From positions 1-5,372 of the forward strand of contig JBMSGE010000087.1 in NCBI GenBank assembly GCA_049414205.1: a stretch of 5,372 bases of DNA, in the 5' to 3' direction. The notes beneath the pieces are model-generated. The model worked only from the letters and a program-made list of their open reading frames with translations, ran no database searches and had not been told where the DNA came from. Below are positions 1 through 4,355 of the stretch, piece after piece; positions within the stretch are counted from its first letter, which is position 1; each line of letters begins with the position of its first letter. The stretch is from Nitrosomaritimum sp049414205. Its GTDB lineage: Archaea; Thermoproteota; Nitrososphaeria; Nitrososphaerales; Nitrosopumilaceae. A program made the translations under genes and the position numbers.

Positions 1-658
1 AAAAAACAGTTGCAGGATCTCCTCCTATGATTATTGCAGTTGGAATTTTTTCTCCTTTGTTGTTTGCAATATCTGAGTGATGCGCACCTCTCTTGTGTTT
101 TTGCCAGTGCATTAAGGCATGAGTGCTATCGACAATTTGCATTCTGTATACTCCTAGATTTCTTACTCCTGTTTCGGGGTGATTTGTTGCAACTAATCCT
201 AATGTGATAAATTTACCTGCATCTTCTGGCCAGGATTTTAAAATTGGTAAATCGTCAAATGATGCAGAGTTTGAAGTTACTTCTGTAACTGGGCCACTGC
301 TCTCAAGTTTTGGAAAAGACTCTGTCATTTTTGAGAGTTCTGGCAGCTTTTTTATTTTATTTAGAATCCCTGATGGAATATCCATCTTCGTCATGTCTAC
401 AATTCTTTGTCCAATCTCTGTAAAGTCAGTCATCTCTAAACCGATTTCTAATCTTTTCATCGAACCAAATGCATTTGCTAAAATAGGCATTTGGTAACCC
501 TTGATATTTTCAAACAAAATAGCTGGCCCATTCGAATACATTTGTCTCCTCATGATTTCGGCAGCTTCTAATTCAGAATCGACTTCTGTCTTGACTCTTT
601 TGAGCTCACCATTTTTTTCTAATTCTTTTATGAAATCATGTGTGTCTTCGATTGTCAC
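1..658 (-). CDS. UbiD-family decarboxylase, N-terminal part (runs off left edge)
   Basis: The visible 219 codons encode the N-terminal part of a UbiD-family (de)carboxylase, enzymes that use prenylated FMN to remove CO2 from unsaturated acids. Family hallmarks seen: an opening helix DFIKELEKNGEL (residues 8-19), GPAILFENIKGY (44-55), the cofactor/metal signature N167-LGVY-R172-MQ, then MHWQKHKRGAHH (183-194) and IGGDPA near the window edge. N167 and R172 have the spacing of the metal-binding Asn and catalytic Arg of characterised UbiD/Fdc enzymes. The catalytic glutamates lie beyond the edge. In archaea one member is the anhydromevalonate phosphate decarboxylase of the modified mevalonate (isoprenoid) pathway; that role is plausible but not shown here. 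GTG at 658 is chosen because a TATA-like box sits 26 nt upstream, implying a leaderless mRNA. An in-frame TTG at 670 would be too close to that box. The gene is truncated only by the window. Confidence 0.9.
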   Translation of the reverse strand, partial: MTIEDTHDFIKELEKNGELKRVKTEVDSELEAAEIMRRQMYSNGPAILFENIKGYQMPILANAFGSMKRLEIGLEMTDFTEIGQRIVDMTKMDIPSGILNKIKKLPELSKMTESFPKLESSGPVTEVTSNSASFDDLPILKSWPEDAGKFITLGLVATNHPETGVRNLGVYRMQIVDSTHALMHWQKHKRGAHHSDIANNKGEKIPTAIIIGGDPATVF

Positions 659-663
659 ATTTT

Positions 664-677
664 TTCTCAAGTGAGAA
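664..677. repeat. Inverted repeat between TATA box and start of the UbiD gene
   Basis: TTCTCA-AG-TGAGAA is a perfect 6-bp inverted repeat with a 2-nt spacer. It begins 6 nt upstream of the GTG start and ends 3 nt before the TATA-like box, a place where a bound regulator would block RNA polymerase. It is a candidate operator by position only; no regulator is known. Confidence 0.45.
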
Positions 678-680
678 CAA

Positions 681-688
681 GTATAAGC
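681..688 (-). promoter_or_regulatory. TATA-like box for the UbiD gene
   Basis: On the minus strand this reads GCTTATAC, centred about 26 nt upstream of the GTG at 658. That is the distance from an archaeal TATA box to a transcription start, so the mRNA is probably leaderless. Confidence 0.5.
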
Positions 689-741
689 TTAACTGGATTT
701 GGGCAAAAGAGCATTTTTTAGAAATAATTTCAACAAAGGCC

Positions 742-749
742 TTTTAATT
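742..749 (+). promoter_or_regulatory. TATA-like box for the small zinc-finger gene
   Basis: TTTTAATT is centred about 26 nt before the TTG at 772. No Shine-Dalgarno sequence is visible in the gap, so a leaderless transcript starting at or next to the TTG is the simplest reading. Confidence 0.45.
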
Positions 750-771
750 CCCACGTCTTGATAATTGTACA

Positions 772-1002
772 TTGAGTGAAGACAAATGTGCTGTTTGCAA
801 AGGGAATGGGACAATAGAATTACTAGGATCTGAATGTCCTTTTTGTAATGGTACTGGAGAACCAAACAAACCTGCTAAAGCATATCTTGATTCTCATATT
901 TGTCAATGTATTTTTCTTGATAGAAAACGATGTCCATTATGTGGGAATCGATGTCATCATGATACTCCAAATAAACCCAAAATCTTGCTGAGTCCTGAAT
1001 AA
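772..1002 (+). CDS. Small zinc-finger protein with DnaJ-type CxxCxGxG motifs
   Basis: A 76-aa protein made almost entirely of metal-binding motifs. Residues 6-13 (C6-AVC9-KGNG) and 22-29 (C22-PFC25-NGTG) are two CxxCxGxG motifs of the type found in the DnaJ/Hsp40 cysteine-rich domain, which has four. The C-terminal half carries C44-x-C46 and C54-PLC57-GNRC61-HH, which could form a second zinc site. There is no J domain, signal peptide or membrane segment. Such small proteins may bind proteins or nucleic acids as zinc adaptors, but the function is unknown. It could be annotated as DnaJ-like, yet it is not a full DnaJ. The TTG start is supported by the TATA-like box 26 nt upstream and by the lack of a good in-frame ATG before the first zinc motif. 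It converges on the next gene with a 6-nt gap. Confidence 0.8.
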   Translation: MSEDKCAVCKGNGTIELLGSECPFCNGTGEPNKPAKAYLDSHICQCIFLDRKRCPLCGNRCHHDTPNKPKILLSPE

Positions 1003-1008
1003 CAAATT

Positions 1009-1386
1009 CTATGGGACTGGAGGTAATTCATTTTTCTTTTCGTGACCGCCAGAGCCGAACTTGCAGTAAAAACACAATTCAGATTCCATATACTTTAGTT
1101 GTTCAATTTTGATTGCTCCAAGCTTCAATGCAATCTTTGTGAGAATTTTGTATTTCAAAGGCATTGCTGGAATTACTTCGTGCATGTAGACTTTGTAATG
1201 ATCGGGACAAAACTTTAGAGTAACTTTTGAGGGCTCATTTCCTGAATCATTAACTTGTTTTGTGTAATTGATCTGCTCTCTGATGTATTCATGCTTTGGA
1301 CATGGACAATCTTTACCTCCTGGATGCTTGTATGCTGGAGTATTCTTCCAATCAAATCCGGGATACTCTTTTTCAAAATCATCCAT
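1009..1386 (-). CDS. Conserved-looking Cys/His-rich protein of unknown function
   Basis: A 125-aa soluble protein that I do not recognise. Visible features are three short Cys/His clusters: C27-P-C29-PKH32, C60-PDH63 and C105-FYC108. These seven potential ligands could hold one or two zinc ions or another metal. A mildly hydrophobic stretch (residues 71-96) is not convincing as a membrane segment. The tail (109-125) is Gly/Lys/Pro-rich, probably flexible. The ATG at 1386 is well supported by a TATA-like box about 28 nt upstream, and a perfect inverted repeat lies between box and start, suggesting regulation. Its 3' end faces the small zinc-finger gene, and its promoter diverges from the LPKGF-repeat gene. 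Being real rather than a shadow ORF is supported by the promoter, the ordinary amino-acid composition and the lack of a competing reading frame. Confidence 0.75.
   Translation of the reverse strand: MDDFEKEYPGFDWKNTPAYKHPGGKDCPCPKHEYIREQINYTKQVNDSGNEPSKVTLKFCPDHYKVYMHEVIPAMPLKYKILTKIALKLGAIKIEQLKYMESELCFYCKFGSGGHEKKNELPPVP
1031..1040 (+). terminator. Poly-T terminator for the zinc-finger gene
   Basis: TTTTTCTTTT lies 28 nt after the stop codon of the plus-strand gene, inside the 3' end of the convergent gene. T-rich tracts without a hairpin are the usual archaeal termination signal. Confidence 0.4.
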
Positions 1387-1391
1387 TACTT

Positions 1392-1408
1392 CACTAAGTC
1401 TCTTAGTG
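1392..1408. repeat. Perfect inverted repeat, candidate operator of the 125-aa gene
   Basis: CACTAAG-TCT-CTTAGTG is a perfect 7-bp inverted repeat with a 3-nt centre. It fills the space between the TATA-like box (1411-1418) and the start codon (1386), starting 6 nt upstream of the ATG. A dimeric repressor here would occlude the transcription start. No binding protein is known. Confidence 0.55.
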
Positions 1409-1410
1409 CA

Positions 1411-1418
1411 TATAAAAC
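1411..1418 (-). promoter_or_regulatory. TATA-like box for the 125-aa gene
   Basis: The minus strand reads GTTTTATA here, a close match to an archaeal TATA box, centred about 28 nt from the ATG at 1386. This implies a leaderless or nearly leaderless mRNA. Confidence 0.6.
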
Positions 1419-1452
1419 TTGATCAGGTTTAGCCATGGGAATTACCCAAATG

Positions 1453-1460
1453 TAAATAAA
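1453..1460 (+). promoter_or_regulatory. TATA-like box for the LPKGF-repeat gene
   Basis: TAAATAAA is centred about 27 nt upstream of the ATG at 1484, with no Shine-Dalgarno sequence between them. It supports that start and a leaderless transcript. Confidence 0.5.
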
Positions 1461-1483
1461 CCCCGGAACTTCATCCAAATTAA

Positions 1484-2458
1484 ATGGCCGCTGCTAAAAA
1501 GCAAACTAAAAAAGATCTTGAAGACAAGATTGCAGAATTAGAAGCTAAACTAACACAACTATCAACAAAACTAGAAACAAAACCTGCCGAGCCAAAACCA
1601 GCACCAAAACCAGCTGAGACAAAGCCAGCAGAACCAAAGAAAGAAACACTTCCAAAAGGTTCAGAGCCAAAGCCAGCACCAAAACCAGCAGAAAAACCAA
1701 AAGCAACTCTTCCAAAAGGATTTGAAGAAAAAACTGCTGAAGCTCCAAAACCAAAAGAAGAAGCAAAACAACTACCAGCAACTTTCAAAGAAGCACTAGA
1801 GGATGCATACTATACAGCACCAATGACTGACTTTCACAAATACAGGGCAACAGTTACAGGTTATTCTCCATCACCAAACAGATGGTTTGTAAGACACACT
1901 GCACCTGTAGGAAAAGTTCCAACATCTGATTGGAATCTTCAAAAAGCCACAGTCACTGGATACACACAACCATCAAACCAATACTTTGCAACAAGACAAA
2001 GAATGGCGTATCATCCAGCAGACAGAACATTTGGTTCATTCAGTGGTACTCAAATGACTGTAGAAGGATTAGCTGCTAAAAAGCAAGAAGCTCCAAAGGA
2101 AGCTCCAAAACCAGCACCACAAGAAGCTCCAAAACCAAAAGGTACTCTACCAAAAGGATTTGAAGCACAACAAACACAGACACAATCACCTCCACCAAGT
2201 GCCTCTAGTAATCAATCAAAATCTAGATCTGAACAACTAGAAGAATACGAAAAAGATTACTTGCAAAGACTTGAACAAGATAAAATTGAACAAGAAAAAG
2301 CATACCAAGAACAACTAAGACAAGAAGCAGCAGAAGCTGCAGCACAAGCTCAGGCCAAAGCAAGCTCAACCCGAGGAAGTTTACCCAAAGGATTTGAACC
2401 AAAACCAGAGCCCGAACAACCAAAATCTTCTAAAGGCACATTACCAAAAGGTTTCTAA
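1484..2458 (+). CDS. LPKGF-repeat coiled-coil protein, function unknown
   Basis: A 324-aa protein of a kind I do not recognise. In order: an N-terminal coiled coil (about 8-31, with hydrophobics at 12, 16, 19, 23, 26 and 30 in clean a/d spacing); a Pro/Lys/Ala/Glu-rich flexible region (32-98); an aromatic-rich central part (about 105-195) with a duplicated ATVTGY module; a second Pro/Lys-rich linker (200-220); a Gln/Ser stretch (229-248); a charged helical segment rich in Glu, Gln and Ala (249-293); and a short tail. The six-residue motif (T/S)LPKG(F/S) occurs five times, at 55-60, 75-80, 221-226, 299-304 and 319-324; the last is the exact C-terminus. There are no cysteines, signal peptide or membrane segments. 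The layout suggests a cytoplasmic scaffold whose repeated motif binds one partner many times, but this is inference. The ATG at 1484 has a TATA-like box 27 nt upstream. The downstream T-rich tract suggests it is transcribed alone. Confidence 0.85.
   Translation: MAAAKKQTKKDLEDKIAELEAKLTQLSTKLETKPAEPKPAPKPAETKPAEPKKETLPKGSEPKPAPKPAEKPKATLPKGFEEKTAEAPKPKEEAKQLPATFKEALEDAYYTAPMTDFHKYRATVTGYSPSPNRWFVRHTAPVGKVPTSDWNLQKATVTGYTQPSNQYFATRQRMAYHPADRTFGSFSGTQMTVEGLAAKKQEAPKEAPKPAPQEAPKPKGTLPKGFEAQQTQTQSPPPSASSNQSKSRSEQLEEYEKDYLQRLEQDKIEQEKAYQEQLRQEAAEAAAQAQAKASSTRGSLPKGFEPKPEPEQPKSSKGTLPKGF
1589..1723 (+). repeat. Two tandem units, each ending in an LPKG motif
   Basis: Residues 36-60 and 61-80 of the repeat protein both begin EPKPAPKPAE and end in TLPKG(S/F), giving units of 25 and 20 residues. 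The DNA of the two copies is also very similar, for example near-identical runs coding for PKPAPKPA. This points to fairly recent tandem duplication and possible length variation between strains. Confidence 0.7.
1646..2455 (+). repeat. Five dispersed (T/S)LPKG(F/S) motifs
   Basis: The motifs are encoded at 1646-1663, 1706-1723, 2144-2161, 2378-2395 and 2438-2455. Between them the sequence is low in complexity and variable, whereas the motif is nearly constant, and the last copy directly precedes the stop codon. Conservation of the motif against a drifting background suggests a binding peptide. Confidence 0.75.
1814..1996 (+). repeat. Duplicated TAP...ATVTGY module in the central domain
   Basis: Residues 111-138 and 139-171 align. 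Each starts TAP, then has an Asp-aromatic pair, ATVTGY (122-127 and 155-160, 33 residues apart), an Asn five residues after the Tyr, and an aromatic-Phe pair (W134-F135, Y167-F168). A weaker third copy may follow, with MTVEG at 191-195. This may be a small folded beta-type repeat within an otherwise disordered protein. Confidence 0.6.
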
Positions 2459-2460
2459 CC

Positions 2461-2480
2461 TTTTTACAACTTTTTATTTT
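2461..2480 (+). terminator. T-rich terminator of the LPKGF-repeat gene
   Basis: Three T runs (T5, T5, T4) begin 2 nt after the stop codon and reach into the stop codon of the convergent peroxiredoxin gene. No hairpin is needed for archaeal termination of this type. Confidence 0.5.
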
Positions 2481-2943
2481 AATTTAGATTTGTAAAATCT
2501 TCTAAAACTTGTTTTGAATGACCTGCAGGTTTTACCTTGGGATAAATTTTGAAAATTTTTCCTTTTTCATTAACCAAAAAGGAGCTTCTCATAACTCCCA
2601 TGTATTCTCTACCCATGAATTTTTTCTTTCCCCACACTCCAAATTTCTGTGAAATGTCTTTATCAACATCTGCAAGTAAGGGAAACTCGATTTTCATTTT
2701 ATCACAAAATTTCTTATGTGATTCAACGTCGTCTGGACTAACTCCAATTACTTCAATACCTTGCTTTTGAAATTTTTTATAATCTTTAGAAAACTCATCT
2801 GCCTCTGTTGTGCAACCAGGGGTGAAATCCTTTGGGTAAAAATAGATAACATGTTTTTTGCCCTTAAAATCAGTTGATTTTACTTTGGTGCCATTTGCAT
2901 CGTCGGCCTCGAATTTTGGAACAGAATCTCCTTCTGAAATCAT
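2479..2943 (-). CDS. bcp: Thioredoxin-dependent peroxiredoxin, Bcp/PrxQ type
   Basis: A 154-aa cytosolic thiol peroxidase that reduces hydrogen peroxide and organic hydroperoxides at the expense of thioredoxin-like donors. The length matches the family (E. coli Bcp is 156 aa). The thioredoxin-fold sequence runs from GDSVPKFEADD (5-15) through YFYPKDFTPGC44-TTEA, where C44 is the peroxidatic cysteine with its Pro/Thr pocket (T41, P42), to R119 in RSSFLVNEKG, the active-site arginine region. The resolving cysteine is not at the common +5 position (D49). The only other cysteine is C80 (KKFC80-DKM), 36 residues after C44, which matches the PrxQ subgroup with a resolving Cys in helix alpha-3, such as Xanthomonas PrxQ. 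The ATG at 2943 has an AT-rich TATA-like element about 27 nt upstream that overlaps a perfect palindrome. It diverges from the aquaporin gene. Confidence 0.95.
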   Translation of the reverse strand: MISEGDSVPKFEADDANGTKVKSTDFKGKKHVIYFYPKDFTPGCTTEADEFSKDYKKFQKQGIEVIGVSPDDVESHKKFCDKMKIEFPLLADVDKDISQKFGVWGKKKFMGREYMGVMRSSFLVNEKGKIFKIYPKVKPAGHSKQVLEDFTNLN

Positions 2944-2963
2944 ATTTTCTTCAATTTTTTTCT

Positions 2964-2975
2964 GTAATTAATTAC
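2964..2975 (-). promoter_or_regulatory. Palindrome over the TATA region of the peroxiredoxin gene
   Basis: GTAATTAATTAC is a perfect 12-bp palindrome. It contains the TATA-like element of the peroxiredoxin gene (about 2966-2974, 27 nt before the ATG). It may be the promoter alone, or also a regulator site controlling the divergent peroxiredoxin/aquaporin pair. AT-rich palindromes arise easily by chance. Confidence 0.4.
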
Positions 2976-3002
2976 TTTATGACTTCAAAACTAATCCGAA
3001 TC

Positions 3003-3010
3003 TTTTATAT
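3003..3010 (+). promoter_or_regulatory. TATA-like box for the aquaporin gene
   Basis: TTTTATAT is a strong archaeal TATA match centred 25-28 nt upstream of the TTG (3032) and ATG (3035) start candidates, implying a leaderless mRNA. Confidence 0.6.
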
Positions 3011-3034
3011 GGAAATTGGCGGGGCTGTTGCTTG

Positions 3035-3739
3035 ATGGTTAATCCAAGAGCTTGGCTTGCCGAAGCAATTGCCACATATGGTCTTGTATTCTTTGGACCT
3101 TTGTCAGTGATTTTAGCTGTTGCTTCTTTTGGTGAAGGATTAACTACAATGTCTGTTTTGTTTATCTCTCTAGGACACGGTGGTGCAATTGCATTAATGA
3201 TTTATGCATTTGGTCACGTTTCTGGAGCTCACATCAATCCAGCAGTAACAATACCAATGATGATTACAAGAAAAATTGGCATAGCAGATGGTATTGGATA
3301 TATCGTATTCCAATTAATTGGCGCCGTAGCAGCAGCTGGCACACTAAAAGTGATTTTGCCAGAACTTGGTGCCAAGGTAAACTTTGCAACTCAGGGAGGT
3401 CCAAGTGAATTAATCAACAACAGCATTAGTTCGGGATTTGCAATAGAAGCAATTTTGACATTCTTTTTGGTTCTAGTAATCTTTATGACTGCAGTACACA
3501 AAAAGGCATCTCCTGGATGGCATGGCTTTACTATCGGTGGAATGGTATTTTTGATTCACCTCGTTGCAGTTCCATTAACTGGTGCATCGGTAAACCCTGC
3601 AAGAACATTTGGTCCGGCATTAATTTCAGGATTCTGGGAATTCCACTGGCTTTATTGGGCTGCTCCAATCGTTGGCGGAATCATTGCTGGAGTCTTAATG
3701 AATTACATCTATGTCAACAAAGCAGAAAAAGAAGCCTAG
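3035..3739 (+). CDS. Aquaporin, major intrinsic protein (MIP) family channel
   Basis: A 234-aa integral membrane channel with six transmembrane helices (about 7-30, 41-60, 83-108, 132-154, 163-182, 205-226) and both half-helix NPA motifs: SGAHIN68-PA and GASVN187-PAR190. Length matches bacterial and archaeal aquaporins. Ungapped comparison with E. coli AqpZ places the aromatic/Arg filter at H48, H175, A184 and R190. H175 and R190 are as in water channels, but the first position is His, as in plant TIPs, instead of Phe. Water permeation is likely; ammonia or hydrogen peroxide passage is possible but unproven. The ATG at 3035 is preferred; the preceding in-frame TTG at 3032 would add one residue, and both fit the TATA-like box. 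It diverges from the peroxiredoxin gene and converges on the MEDS-like genes. Confidence 0.95.
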   Translation: MVNPRAWLAEAIATYGLVFFGPLSVILAVASFGEGLTTMSVLFISLGHGGAIALMIYAFGHVSGAHINPAVTIPMMITRKIGIADGIGYIVFQLIGAVAAAGTLKVILPELGAKVNFATQGGPSELINNSISSGFAIEAILTFFLVLVIFMTAVHKKASPGWHGFTIGGMVFLIHLVAVPLTGASVNPARTFGPALISGFWEFHWLYWAAPIVGGIIAGVLMNYIYVNKAEKEA

Positions 3740-3750
3740 ATTAAATTTTC

Positions 3751-3757
3751 AAAAAAA
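3751..3757 (-). terminator. Poly-T terminator of the MEDS-like gene pair
   Basis: Seven A on the plus strand are seven T on the minus strand, starting 11 nt after the stop codon at 3768. The 28-nt gap between the convergent genes holds little else; the plus-strand T tracts here are weak. Confidence 0.45.
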
Positions 3758-3767
3758 TTTCTTATTC

Positions 3768-4355
3768 TCAAACAAGGTCCATTGATGCCCCGCTTTCATG
3801 AGATGGAGCAAAAATAACAGAATCGTGACACTTTAGCAATTTCTTTATCCAAGTGATTTTTTCCTCTTTTTCCATTTTGTTTATGTCATATGAGCATAAC
3901 CAGGATCCTCTGAAAGATTCAAAATTCTGATGAGATGCTGTTTCTGCCTGGATAAATGACTTCATTCCTTCTCTAGTTGATAGGTCTATGTTTAGCATCG
4001 CACAAATCCTCAGGGGCTTGTTTGATGTGGATAGTATTTTTTTAGAAAAATGACTAAAAACATCCTTAGTTTTCTCATTGAACTCTGAAATATCTATAAT
4101 ATGCAGCAGATTTTGATTTTTGTATTTTTCAACGTCTATTCCATTTGATTCCATCTTTTGTGCAATATCTAATTTGTAAGGCATTGCAAAAATACCGCAT
4201 TCTCCGTTTTCTAAACCTCTTTTAAGATATTCAATCTGAATATCTATTGCTTTCTCTAAATCCTCATACACTAGTAACAAATGCTTGTCTTTTTTCATTT
4301 CTTCGAGAAACTTTTTTGCCGATTCTTTTCCAGTATTAAAAAAATTCTGACTCAA
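3768..4355 (-). CDS. MEDS-like sensory domain protein (single domain)
   Basis: A 195-aa soluble protein that resembles the MEDS domain (sensory domain named from methanogens/methylotrophs and DcmR), a degenerate KaiC/RecA-like fold. Matching features: HLLLVYED (25-32), a helix ending GLENGECGIFAMP (47-59), ESNGIDVEKYKNQNLLHIID (69-88), and the closing C154-SYDINK with KC176-H177-DSVIFAP. There is no P-loop, DNA-binding or kinase domain, so it probably senses a ligand or redox state and acts through a partner. C154 and the C176-H177 pair recur in the gene upstream. Its TTG start follows the TAA of that gene with no gap (TAATTG), so translation is probably coupled; GAGAGTGG a few bases upstream is a weak Shine-Dalgarno candidate. 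The next possible start, ATG at residue 20, would leave the domain intact. Family assignment is by pattern, not by a profile search. Confidence 0.7.
   Translation of the reverse strand: MSQNFFNTGKESAKKFLEEMKKDKHLLLVYEDLEKAIDIQIEYLKRGLENGECGIFAMPYKLDIAQKMESNGIDVEKYKNQNLLHIIDISEFNEKTKDVFSHFSKKILSTSNKPLRICAMLNIDLSTREGMKSFIQAETASHQNFESFRGSWLCSYDINKMEKEEKITWIKKLLKCHDSVIFAPSHESGASMDLV

Noticed and set aside
204..497. Plus-strand open frame opposite the UbiD gene
   Set aside because: The minus frame carries clear UbiD motifs throughout; the antisense frame has no family features.
1589..1723. Tandem repeats as a CRISPR array
   Set aside because: The repeats are in frame, encode a Pro/Lys-rich protein and have no regular unique spacers.
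1480..1788. Minus-strand open frames opposite the repeat gene (also 1545-1781 and 2223-2423)
   Set aside because: They are mirror images of Lys/Pro/Ala-rich low-complexity coding sequence, giving Phe/Gly/Ser- or Leu/Val-only proteins. The plus-strand frame has a promoter and structured domains.
1646..2455. LPKGF motifs as sortase-type sorting signals
   Set aside because: They lack the LPxTG Thr-Gly, are repeated internally, and no signal peptide or membrane anchor is present.
2549..2770. Plus-strand open frame opposite the peroxiredoxin gene
   Set aside because: Shadow of a clearly identified gene, with no promoter of its own.
3009..3035. Eight-codon upstream ORF ending in TGATG at the aquaporin start
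   Set aside because: Its ATG overlaps the TATA-like box, so it would not be in the mRNA if transcription starts 25-28 nt downstream of the box.
3517..3744. Second plus-strand frame within the aquaporin gene
   Set aside because: Out-of-frame reading of the second NPA half; Trp/Cys/Ser-rich nonsense sequence.
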